From an uncultured Clostridia bacterium (GTDB lineage: Bacteria > Bacillota > Clostridia > Lachnospirales > Lachnospiraceae), in NCBI GenBank assembly GCA_945622055.1, contig CALZBV010000028.1, positions 1-16,373 on the forward strand: DNA of 16,373 nucleotides. The letters run 5' to 3'. Shown in pieces: positions 1 to 5,908 of this stretch. Position 1 is the first letter of the stretch. The number at the start of each line of letters is the position of its first letter. Made by a program: the position numbers and the translations under genes. Under the pieces are notes generated by a model, which had not been told where the DNA came from, ran no database searches, and saw nothing but the letters and a program-made list of their open reading frames with translations.

Positions 1-8
1 TTTTCGCT

Positions 9-698
9 TCACGGAGCTGGAGTCGGTTCGGCGATTCGTTCACCCTGCCGTATTTTATTTGACTCTTCCAGCTTTTCTATTTCTTTCCAGGCCTCTTCAA
101 TTCCATTTTCAACGGTGATAATGTAAGGAATAATACCTTCTCCCTGCTTAATAATTTTGTAAACCTTTGTATAGCCGTTTCGTTCGTAGCTTCCGGAAAC
201 CATTCCCTTTTCATTTATCTCCTCTGTGATATCAATCTCGATATCGCCATCTATGATACGAATACGATCCTCTGCTAATGACAGCCCGGCACTTTTCTTC
301 GTATGTATCACGGCTGAACCAATCCTTCCATACTCTTCATACTCAACTTCCGTTACATCTCCATTTCCATGCTGAACACTTCCGGTATACCGCATAGTAC
401 CATCCTCCTTCCGGTGGCTTTCCATGTCTACATCATACTCCACGCCATTTAATGTAATTCTGTACACCAATGTCTTCACCCAGGTGCTTCCGGTCATGGC
501 GTATGCAACACCGTTACTGCCTGCAAATAAACATACTGCGGCAACCGCTGCTACAGCTATCCTCTTTACTGCGGAACCCGCTTTTTTCCTTTTCCCTGCT
601 CTGTCCATCTCCATCAACCTCTCTACTAAATCCTGCGGAGCATGCACCTCGCGAAATGTTTCCTTGTAGTATGTCCGATTCTTCTGATCCTCGCTCAT
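9..698 (-). CDS. Membrane-anchored putative anti-sigma factor
   Basis: Likely regulator that holds the upstream-encoded ECF sigma factor inactive at the membrane and releases it on an extracytoplasmic signal. About 45 charged cytoplasmic residues come first, then one membrane segment (about residues 46-68 of 229, rich in Ala/Val) and an extracytoplasmic C-terminal domain of about 160 residues that is Glu-rich and ends in a Pro-rich tail. I chose the ATG at 698, not 704: GGAG at 707-710 lies 8 nt from the former and only about 2 nt from the latter, and the 698 start gives a classic ATGA overlap with the sigma stop codon (translational coupling). The architecture matches the DUF4179-like partners of Clostridia ECF sigma factors, but I see no diagnostic zinc-binding anti-sigma motif. 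Function is inferred mainly from coupling and topology. Confidence 0.72.
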   Translation of the reverse strand: MSEDQKNRTYYKETFREVHAPQDLVERLMEMDRAGKRKKAGSAVKRIAVAAVAAVCLFAGSNGVAYAMTGSTWVKTLVYRITLNGVEYDVDMESHRKEDGTMRYTGSVQHGNGDVTEVEYEEYGRIGSAVIHTKKSAGLSLAEDRIRIIDGDIEIDITEEINEKGMVSGSYERNGYTKVYKIIKQGEGIIPYIITVENGIEEAWKEIEKLEESNKIRQGERIAEPTPAP

Positions 699-1171
699 CT
701 CCATACTCCTTTCAATGTATCCTTTAGTTTCTGCCTTGCTCTCTGAAGCCTTGTCTGGACTGTTGTTTCCGAGAGTTTGAAAAGCTTTGCAATTTCCTTT
801 ACGCTATAATCCTCGAAGTAGTACAAATGCACCACCTGCCGGTATTTTACCGGAAGCTCCAGCACTGCGTAATACAGTTCACTTCGCTCTTTCATCGAAA
901 ATGCCGGCTGTTTCTGTATACCCTCCAGATATGCGGTTTTCTTCATCCATGGAGTCCGCCACAGACTGCGACATTCATTTACTGCCACCCGGATTAACCA
1001 TTTTCTGGCATATTCCTCATCTTCAAAAGCTTCCTGTCGCTCCCACAGTTTGATAAAGGTATTCTGCACTACATCCTCCGCATCTGCAAAAGTCCTGCAG
1101 CCGCTTTGTGCAACCCGATACACTGTGTCTGAAAATTGAGTTACCAACTGCTCATACTCTCTTATGTCCAT
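695..1171 (-). CDS. RNA polymerase ECF sigma factor
   Basis: Directs RNA polymerase to a small stress or envelope regulon, probably including its own operon. The 158-residue protein shows sigma region 2 at about residues 10-72 (with DAEDVVQNTFIKLW, the core-binding and -10-recognition helix signature) and region 4 at about 95-155 (LPVKYRQVVHLYYFEDYSVKEIAKLF, then SETTVQTRLQRARQKL, the -35-recognition helix-turn-helix). Regions 1 and 3 are absent, as in ECF members. I chose the ATG at 1171 because GGAG at 1181-1184 lies 9 nt upstream; the longer GTG start at 1207 has no ribosome binding site. The stop overlaps the anti-sigma start as ATGA. No convincing promoter was found in 1172-1339. Confidence 0.93.
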   Translation of the reverse strand: MDIREYEQLVTQFSDTVYRVAQSGCRTFADAEDVVQNTFIKLWERQEAFEDEEYARKWLIRVAVNECRSLWRTPWMKKTAYLEGIQKQPAFSMKERSELYYAVLELPVKYRQVVHLYYFEDYSVKEIAKLFKLSETTVQTRLQRARQKLKDTLKGVWR

Positions 1172-1339
1172 ACTGTTATTCTCCGTCTCTTTTGAAAGGC
1201 CCTTCACATTATGAACGCATGAGAAAGGAAAAATATCACACAGTTGTTGAAATTTTTTCGTTTTCGGTCCTTCCGCCGCTTATGACATGCTTCCCTTTTT
1301 TCAGGATATAGATGAGCTGCTTTCTTTTTTCCCTTTGTT

Positions 1340-2890
1340 TTATCTGTATTGCTCCGGCAGGTCTTCTTCTCTTGCAAGATCGAAACGTGGCTTGCCGTTC
1401 CTGTCAAAATGAACTCTTCGAATGGCGCTCGAAATGCCTCTGTCTCCATAGGACGGGGTGGCATGGTATGCTATCCACCAGTCCCCGTTTCTGTCACAGA
1501 AAAAGGAGTTGTGACCCGGACCGTATTCTCCCGGAACGCTTGCGAAGCTTAATACCGGCGTCTTTGCCTTTTCCCACACGGACAAATTACACAGGTCTGC
1601 TCCGTCTTTTGCCGTGAGCATACCTATCGAATACAAATAGCCTCTGGCATCTCCGCCGGAATAAGAAAGATAGATAGTACCGTTATGATAAAATGCATAA
1701 GGCCCCTCATTATTGATGGTTCCGCATGTATTTTCAAATCCGTACAAAGGTCTTGAAAGGCAGACCGGCTCAGTGATGATTTGTTCCGGACATTGCTCTG
1801 AAAATTCTGCAACCATAAGCATCGAACCGGTGTCAAGCGGGGAGCCGATATGCTCTCTGTAGGACCAGACATAATAATGCCGCATACCGGACCTTACATA
1901 TGTCATATCAAGCGTTATGCCATTTTGTCCAAGAAAACCTCCATCCGCTCTTCTGATGCGAACCGGGTCTTCCCAGTCCTCAGCCTTTAATATATCCCCG
2001 TTTTCCTTTAGCTTCATCAGGTGACACTGAGGTCCCCACTGTTGACCGCTGACAGCAAACAGCACATACAATTCTCCGCCGATGATATGAAATTCCGGTG
2101 CCCAGAATGTCTGAATCAGCTCTCTTTTTTCATCTCTGTCCAAAATTATGTGCATCTTAACATCATCGGCAAATAAGTCCTCCAGGTTGTGTGCTTTGCG
2201 CACATACAGTCCAATGTCGTTCACATTATCATTCGTTGCAATAAAATAATACTCATCCTTCCAAAGCAAAACCACCGGGTCACCAAAGCCTTTGGCAAGC
2301 GGATATTGTAAGCTCGGTATATCCTGAACCATTTTCTCATGAATCGAACCATCCGAATACAAAACACTGATTTTTCCCGTTTTTTCTCTCTCCTTCGGGG
2401 TCGTCAGAATTTCCCGGAACTGAAGCGGATTCCATTCTCTTAGCATAGCTTCCGCCATTTGGGCAGATATCGTAACGAAGTCAGACTCTCTTAAGCAGTT
2501 CACTGCTCTTCCGGTTCTTTGTCTCAATTCACCTTCTTCCAGTAATCCCCACTCTTCAAAAGTCAGAAAGTCCTCCGTACAAAAGCTCCAGAAGCACCCT
2601 TTTGTCTCTGCGTTTTCTTCCCCTGTGGAAAGGAGATCCGTGCCGGTAATGATGTATTTGTACTTTCCCTCTATCTGTACCCCGGCAATCCTTGCTTCTC
2701 CCAAAAAAACCGGAACAATAACATTGTCTGCATTCACACCTGCCTTCGGAAAAAGAAGTCCGTAATTATTATGCAGCGGAGTCTCCTTTCCCTCCTTAAC
2801 GAAAGACAAATGAACACTGTAGGAAAGCCCGTTCGGATACTTTCCTTCCACCGGCTCTCTTGTATATACCCTGACTGAAATGTTACTCAT
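1340..2890 (-). CDS. Glycoside hydrolase family 43 protein (arabinofuranosidase/xylosidase-like)
   Basis: Probable inverting glycosidase that trims arabinose or xylose from plant-polysaccharide oligomers. No signal peptide is visible, so it likely acts in the cytoplasm on imported oligosaccharides. The 516-residue protein has an N-terminal region of about 195 residues that I cannot assign, then a five-bladed-propeller GH43 domain. Visible hallmarks are GDP at 203-205 (D204, candidate general base), WAPEFH at 263-268, LDM at 327-329 (D328, candidate pKa modulator), NNEGP at 393-397 (E395, candidate general acid) and GPGHNS at 457-462 (H460). I chose the ATG at 2890 because it has a strong GGAGGAGG site, while the upstream in-frame ATG at 2965 lies beyond the promoter -10 box. 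Substrate and subfamily are unknown. It is transcribed divergently from the TIM-barrel gene at 3084. Confidence 0.9.
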   Translation of the reverse strand: MSNISVRVYTREPVEGKYPNGLSYSVHLSFVKEGKETPLHNNYGLLFPKAGVNADNVIVPVFLGEARIAGVQIEGKYKYIITGTDLLSTGEENAETKGCFWSFCTEDFLTFEEWGLLEEGELRQRTGRAVNCLRESDFVTISAQMAEAMLREWNPLQFREILTTPKEREKTGKISVLYSDGSIHEKMVQDIPSLQYPLAKGFGDPVVLLWKDEYYFIATNDNVNDIGLYVRKAHNLEDLFADDVKMHIILDRDEKRELIQTFWAPEFHIIGGELYVLFAVSGQQWGPQCHLMKLKENGDILKAEDWEDPVRIRRADGGFLGQNGITLDMTYVRSGMRHYYVWSYREHIGSPLDTGSMLMVAEFSEQCPEQIITEPVCLSRPLYGFENTCGTINNEGPYAFYHNGTIYLSYSGGDARGYLYSIGMLTAKDGADLCNLSVWEKAKTPVLSFASVPGEYGPGHNSFFCDRNGDWWIAYHATPSYGDRGISSAIRRVHFDRNGKPRFDLAREEDLPEQYR

Positions 2891-2927
2891 GATTTCCTCC
2901 TCCTTCCAATATTGATGCCTATTCTGA

Positions 2928-2956
2928 ATTATACCAAACTCTGTCCTCATTTTCCA
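2928..2956 (-). promoter_or_regulatory. SigA-type promoter for the GH43 gene
   Basis: On the minus strand the -10 box is a perfect TATAAT (2928-2933) preceded by an extended -10 TGG. A weak -35 (TGGAAA, 2951-2956) sits 17 bp upstream. Transcription would start near 2921, about 30 nt before the chosen start codon. Confidence 0.65.
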
Positions 2957-3019
2957 CTTTTTCATATAGGAAAACGTGGAAACTTCCTATCTCATTTTAT
3001 AGCATGGCTATTCAAACAC

Positions 3020-3048
3020 TTGCACATGAAATTAAGTCATGCTAGAAT
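3020..3048 (+). promoter_or_regulatory. SigA-type promoter for the TIM-barrel isomerase/epimerase gene
   Basis: TTGCAC (3020-3025) and TAGAAT (3043-3048) are separated by 17 bp, with an extended -10 TGC. The predicted start near 3055 leaves a leader of about 30 nt. It diverges from the GH43 promoter with about 60 bp between the two -35 elements, so one regulator could control both; I saw no clear operator palindrome between them. Confidence 0.68.
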
Positions 3049-3083
3049 GAAAGCATATATGAATAAGAAAGGACTTAGACAAA

Positions 3084-3908
3084 ATGAATTCAAAAATACT
3101 CTGCTCCACGGGTGCCCTGATTGGCAGGCCCAACGGGCGAAATCATAAATTGCTCTATGAATTAACAAAACAGCTTTCCTGTGACGGCTACGAGTTTATG
3201 ATGTATGACAGCTGGTACGACAAGTCAGAGGAGATTGTTGCGGATTTACAGGAAATGAAGCTATGCATCCCGGTAATGCACTGTGAGAAGCATATCGGCG
3301 AAGCCTTAAGTAAAAACGGAGAGGGCGACTGGGAGACTGCCTTTCGTCTGTTTGCGATTAATTGCAGCATGGCAAAGCGGCTGGGTGCCGAAAAGCTGGT
3401 GATTCACCTTTGGGACGGCGAATATTCCGACCGGAATTTTGTTAATAACCGCAAGGCTCTGGGAGAGCTGCTGCCGATGGCAGAAAGCTATGGTCTGGAT
3501 TTACTCGTAGAAAATGTAGTATGTAATGTAGAGAACCCGATGAAGCACTGGGTGGAGCTGGCAGAAGCATATCCTGAGGTACATTTTGTATTTGATACCA
3601 AAATGGCTGCCTTTCACGACCAGATGAAGCTGATTTATGCGCCGGAGTATCAGTGGCTTTGGGACAAAGGACATGTAAAGCATCTGCATGTGAATGATTA
3701 CGGTGGCGGCTATATGGAGTGGGCAAAGCTTTGCACTCTCGCTATCGGAGAAGGCAATATTGATTTTGAGCCGTTCTTCCGGCTCCTAAAGGAAAAGAAC
3801 TATACAGGGCATTTCACAATAGAAGCAACCGCCTTTGATGCTACCGGAGCAGTACATACAGAGAAGCTGAACCGCTGCTTTGATTATATCAGAGAGAGAC
3901 TGATTTAA
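3084..3908 (+). CDS. Sugar phosphate isomerase/epimerase-like TIM-barrel protein
   Basis: Member of the AP-endonuclease-2/xylose-isomerase-like TIM-barrel superfamily, which interconverts ketoses, inosose or related polyols at a divalent metal site in the cytoplasm. Over 274 residues the beta strands end in the expected acidic and His residues: E143 (LLVEN), D171 (FVFDTKMAAFHD), H202 (KHLHVND) and E247 (FTIEATAF) are the likely metal ligands. The length is normal for the family. The ATG at 3084 has AAAGGA at 3068-3073, slightly distant but usable. Being divergent from a GH43 gene suggests a role in catabolism of a plant-derived sugar. The exact substrate cannot be read from sequence; a non-catalytic or endonuclease IV-like role is less likely given the sugar context. 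Confidence 0.82.
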   Translation: MNSKILCSTGALIGRPNGRNHKLLYELTKQLSCDGYEFMMYDSWYDKSEEIVADLQEMKLCIPVMHCEKHIGEALSKNGEGDWETAFRLFAINCSMAKRLGAEKLVIHLWDGEYSDRNFVNNRKALGELLPMAESYGLDLLVENVVCNVENPMKHWVELAEAYPEVHFVFDTKMAAFHDQMKLIYAPEYQWLWDKGHVKHLHVNDYGGGYMEWAKLCTLAIGEGNIDFEPFFRLLKEKNYTGHFTIEATAFDATGAVHTEKLNRCFDYIRERLI

Positions 3909-3910
3909 GT

Positions 3911-4045
3911 GCAGGAATCCCGGGAAACGCTGATGAAAGCGTTTCCGCGCCGAATTTGCGTAGCGAAGCTACAATTTCTGTTGCAAATTCGTGCGAGCCG
4001 CCGGAGGCTTCTAAGGAAGCATTGAATTAATCAGTGCTTCCTTAG
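3911..4045. repeat. Palindromic interspersed-repeat-like element (three nested hairpins)
   Basis: Non-coding 135-bp stretch made almost wholly of inverted repeats. Hairpin A is GGAAACGCT (3923-3931) against AGCGTTTCC (3938-3946). The central unit pairs CGAATTTGC (3951-3959) with GCAAATTCG (3983-3991) and contains GTAGC-GAA-GCTAC (3960-3972). Hairpin B pairs CTAAGGAAGCA (4011-4021) with TGCTTCCTTAG (4035-4045). Hairpins A and B resemble each other in opposite orientation, both built on GGAA-R-C-R-CTGAT. Such symmetry is typical of REP/MITE-like elements, although it could also act as an mRNA 3' end for the preceding gene. There is no T-tract suited to classical termination. Only this copy is in the window. 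Confidence 0.55.
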
Positions 4046-4064
4046 ATACCCTGTCAATTTTTTC

Positions 4065-4094
4065 TTGCCAGATCTGCTGTCTCTGTGCTATACT
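4065..4094 (+). promoter_or_regulatory. SigA-type promoter for the RRXRR-like gene and its leader
   Basis: TTGCCA (4065-4070) and TATACT (4089-4094) are 18 bp apart with an extended -10 TGC. The start near 4101 would place a 10-bp hairpin at the very 5' end of a leader of about 170 nt. Confidence 0.62.
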
Positions 4095-4095
4095 A

Positions 4096-4272
4096 GCCGT
4101 AAGGATTCCTAATCCGATTCCTTACGGCTTTTGCCGTATATGCGGAACAGGGGACGGCACCCATAAGAAAAAACAGCACACCGCAGGCACCTGCCGGATG
4201 CTTATTCCGGCGAAACCACTGTAGATGCGCCGGATGCATCTGCAGTAACTTCTGTGAGAGGGGAAGACACCC
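4096..4272 (+). ncRNA. Structured 5' leader RNA upstream of the RRXRR-like gene
   Basis: Predicted untranslated leader containing a chain of hairpins. H1 is GCCGTAAGGA (4096-4105) with TCCTTACGGC (4119-4128). H2 is GCCGT (4133-4137) with ACGGC (4154-4158). H3 is GCCGGA (4193-4198) with TCCGGC (4206-4211). H4 is CTGTAGATGC (4219-4228) with GCATCTGCAG (4236-4245), 10 bp with one G-U pair. The ribosome-binding/start region (4259-4284) is an imperfect direct repeat, 22 of 26 positions, of 4149-4174 within the leader. I do not recognise a known riboswitch. A cis-regulatory RNA or a guide-like RNA (given the RRXRR-like protein) are possibilities only. Confidence 0.42.
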
Positions 4273-5706
4273 ATGACAAAAAACGTAACGGTAACAGATG
4301 AGCATGGAAACTATATCGGAGTCACTTACCCAAAACGGGCTAAGGGACTGATTAAGAATGGACGGGCGCTTTTCGTGGACGACTGTACCATTCGTTTGTC
4401 CGGAAAAACGGAACCGTCCGATACATACAACACATCGGAGGTTAATCAAATGAATTACATCTATTTCAATCCACGGAATTGGTCTTTTGAACAGACACAG
4501 TATAGCAATAACAACGGCTTCGGGGTTAACGGACATTACACCGGCAGATCTGCGAATTTTGCACAGCCTGCCCATGCAGAGCGCAGCTTTATCAGCGATT
4601 TTGACGGTGGTCTGGTGGAATGCCTGATGTTCGGCGACTGGGACACTCCTTATGTACGTGCGCTTTCCAATGCGCTCTCCCTGACACCGGATACGGACTA
4701 TCAATTCGTATTCTGGCTAAACGGCGGAGAGAACGACAAAAGCAGTGAAATATGTAAACTGCAGATTGCTTTTGGAAATGACTGGGAAAATTGCTATAAC
4801 TACAAGCTGAATCGTAACTACATCAAACCACTGTTACATAAGGACGGTTGGGAGCTGTATTCCATTCCGTTTTGCACACCGGAAGCCCTCGACACGGTTA
4901 ATGCTGCTGGAACCAATACGACCACGGTAAGCGTTTGCCTTTCCTTTGTGGCAGGAAACGCCCCAATGGCAGTGAAGCCTGCCAAAGAGCCGGAGTTTTA
5001 TGCAGACTGGGTGGATGCGCCGGATGAATTTGCAGACCGACGCCCGCAGCGTCACAATCTTGTCTTTGCAGACGGCTGGCCGAATATCAACCAATACGGC
5101 GGTAACAAGTACTCCACCGAGGCGTTACGACGTGAAAAAGAACTCAAAAACAATGGCAATGCAGCCGGACATACCATGAATGTTCCACTTAATCTAAACA
5201 TTCCGCCGATTCCGGATATTCCGCCAATCCCGGATATCCCGCCAATCCCGGATATCCCGCCAATCCCTATGGCTCCAAACACGTCAGCCCTTTCCGATGA
5301 TTTGGCAGAGCATCTGGATGATATTGAAATGCAGCGGGACGATTTATCTGACCGTGCAGATGACCTGAACAATCGCTTTAAGGAATTGCTAAGCCGGATA
5401 GGAAACATGACCGCACAGGGAATTCTTACAGGAAATACATTGGACAGTGTAACCGCTCGTATCTCTGCTTTTCAAAGCGAACTTCAATGTTTGGAAAACC
5501 GTGTAAGCGAGCTTGACGATCAAGTGGACGGGGCAGACCTTGAAATTGAAATGCTTGGAATGTCAGACGACGGAGGCGATGCCTATTTGGATTCTTTGGA
5601 ATCGATGTTAGATGCGGAAGACGGCCACGCAGACGATATAGAAGACAGCTTGGACAGTCTGGAAGAATACCTCGACAGTATCGAAGATGCGGCAGAGGAA
5701 GGCTGA
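4273..5706 (+). CDS. RRXRR-like N-terminus, proline-repeat and acidic coiled-coil protein, function unknown
   Basis: A 477-residue protein without signal peptide or membrane segment, so probably cytoplasmic. Residues 1-43 (DEHGNYIG, then YPKRAKGLIKNGRALFV and CTIRL) look like the RRXRR module found at the N-terminus of IscB-type proteins, but no RuvC or HNH motif follows. Residues 60-260 are rich in aromatic residues and look like an all-beta, jelly-roll-like domain (my guess). Residues 310-332 are IPPIPD repeats, and 338-477 are a heptad-rich, strongly acidic coiled coil. The ATG at 4273 has GAGGGG about 9 nt upstream. It is a single-gene transcript between its own promoter and the terminator at 5756. 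Function unknown; a scaffold, nucleic-acid-associated or self-assembling protein would fit. Confidence 0.8.
   Translation: MTKNVTVTDEHGNYIGVTYPKRAKGLIKNGRALFVDDCTIRLSGKTEPSDTYNTSEVNQMNYIYFNPRNWSFEQTQYSNNNGFGVNGHYTGRSANFAQPAHAERSFISDFDGGLVECLMFGDWDTPYVRALSNALSLTPDTDYQFVFWLNGGENDKSSEICKLQIAFGNDWENCYNYKLNRNYIKPLLHKDGWELYSIPFCTPEALDTVNAAGTNTTTVSVCLSFVAGNAPMAVKPAKEPEFYADWVDAPDEFADRRPQRHNLVFADGWPNINQYGGNKYSTEALRREKELKNNGNAAGHTMNVPLNLNIPPIPDIPPIPDIPPIPDIPPIPMAPNTSALSDDLAEHLDDIEMQRDDLSDRADDLNNRFKELLSRIGNMTAQGILTGNTLDSVTARISAFQSELQCLENRVSELDDQVDGADLEIEMLGMSDDGGDAYLDSLESMLDAEDGHADDIEDSLDSLEEYLDSIEDAAEEG
5200..5268 (+). repeat. 18-bp tandem repeat encoding IPPIPD
   Basis: Three full units and one partial unit of an 18-bp repeat, of which the later copies are almost identical at the DNA level. 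It codes for a rigid polyproline-type linker between the globular part and the coiled coil of the surrounding gene. Slippage could vary the copy number in frame. Confidence 0.9.
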
Positions 5707-5755
5707 TTCCCTGTATGAATGAAAGCCCCATACATCTATATTTACACAAAAAACT

Positions 5756-5790
5756 GTGGCAGAGCCCTTTATCCGGCTCTGCCGCTTTTT
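5756..5790 (+). terminator. Intrinsic terminator after the coiled-coil gene
   Basis: An 11-bp stem (5756-5766 with 5775-5785, core GGCAGAGCC/GGCTCTGCC, one G-U pair), an 8-nt loop and five Ts. An A-run precedes the stem, so it may also work on the other strand. Confidence 0.88.
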
Positions 5791-5803
5791 GAGTGCAGGG
5801 TTC

Positions 5804-5833
5804 TTGTCAACCTTTCACACTACATGTTATAAT
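5804..5833 (+). promoter_or_regulatory. SigA-type promoter for the CxxC lipoprotein gene
   Basis: TTGTCA (5804-5809) and a perfect TATAAT (5828-5833) are 18 bp apart with an extended -10 TGT. It lies directly after the preceding terminator, so the lipoprotein gene is an independent transcription unit starting near 5840. Confidence 0.8.
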
Positions 5834-5846
5834 AATGGCGTAGTGA

Positions 5847-5874
5847 GGCTTTTGCAGTCTTGCCTGCAAAAGCC
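5847..5874 (+). promoter_or_regulatory. 5'-UTR hairpin upstream of the lipoprotein gene
   Basis: A perfect 11-bp stem, GGCTTTTGCAG (5847-5857) with CTGCAAAAGCC (5864-5874), and a 6-nt loop. It begins a few bases after the predicted transcription start and about 20 nt before the AAAGGAGG site at 5896-5903. No T-tract follows, so it is not a simple terminator; it may stabilise the mRNA 5' end or bind a regulator. Confidence 0.6.
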
Positions 5875-5908
5875 GAGTGGAGTTGAATTTCCGATAAAGG
5901 AGGCACTT

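Noticed and set aside
1204..1464. 86-codon minus-strand frame between the sigma and GH43 genes
   Set aside because: Mostly overlaps the 3' end of GH43 in another frame, is Lys/Arg-rich low complexity and has no start signal.
2891..2965. 25-residue N-terminal extension of the GH43 protein
   Set aside because: The in-frame ATG at 2965 lies upstream of the predicted transcription start; the ATG at 2890 has GGAGGAGG.
4093..4704. 203-codon minus-strand open frame opposite the leader and the RRXRR-like gene
   Set aside because: No ribosome binding site; it is antisense to a gene with better coding character and runs through the leader hairpins.
5756..5908. N-terminal extension of the lipoprotein frame
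   Set aside because: It would begin inside the terminator and run through the promoter; the ATG at 5909 has an ideal ribosome binding site and a lipoprotein signal.
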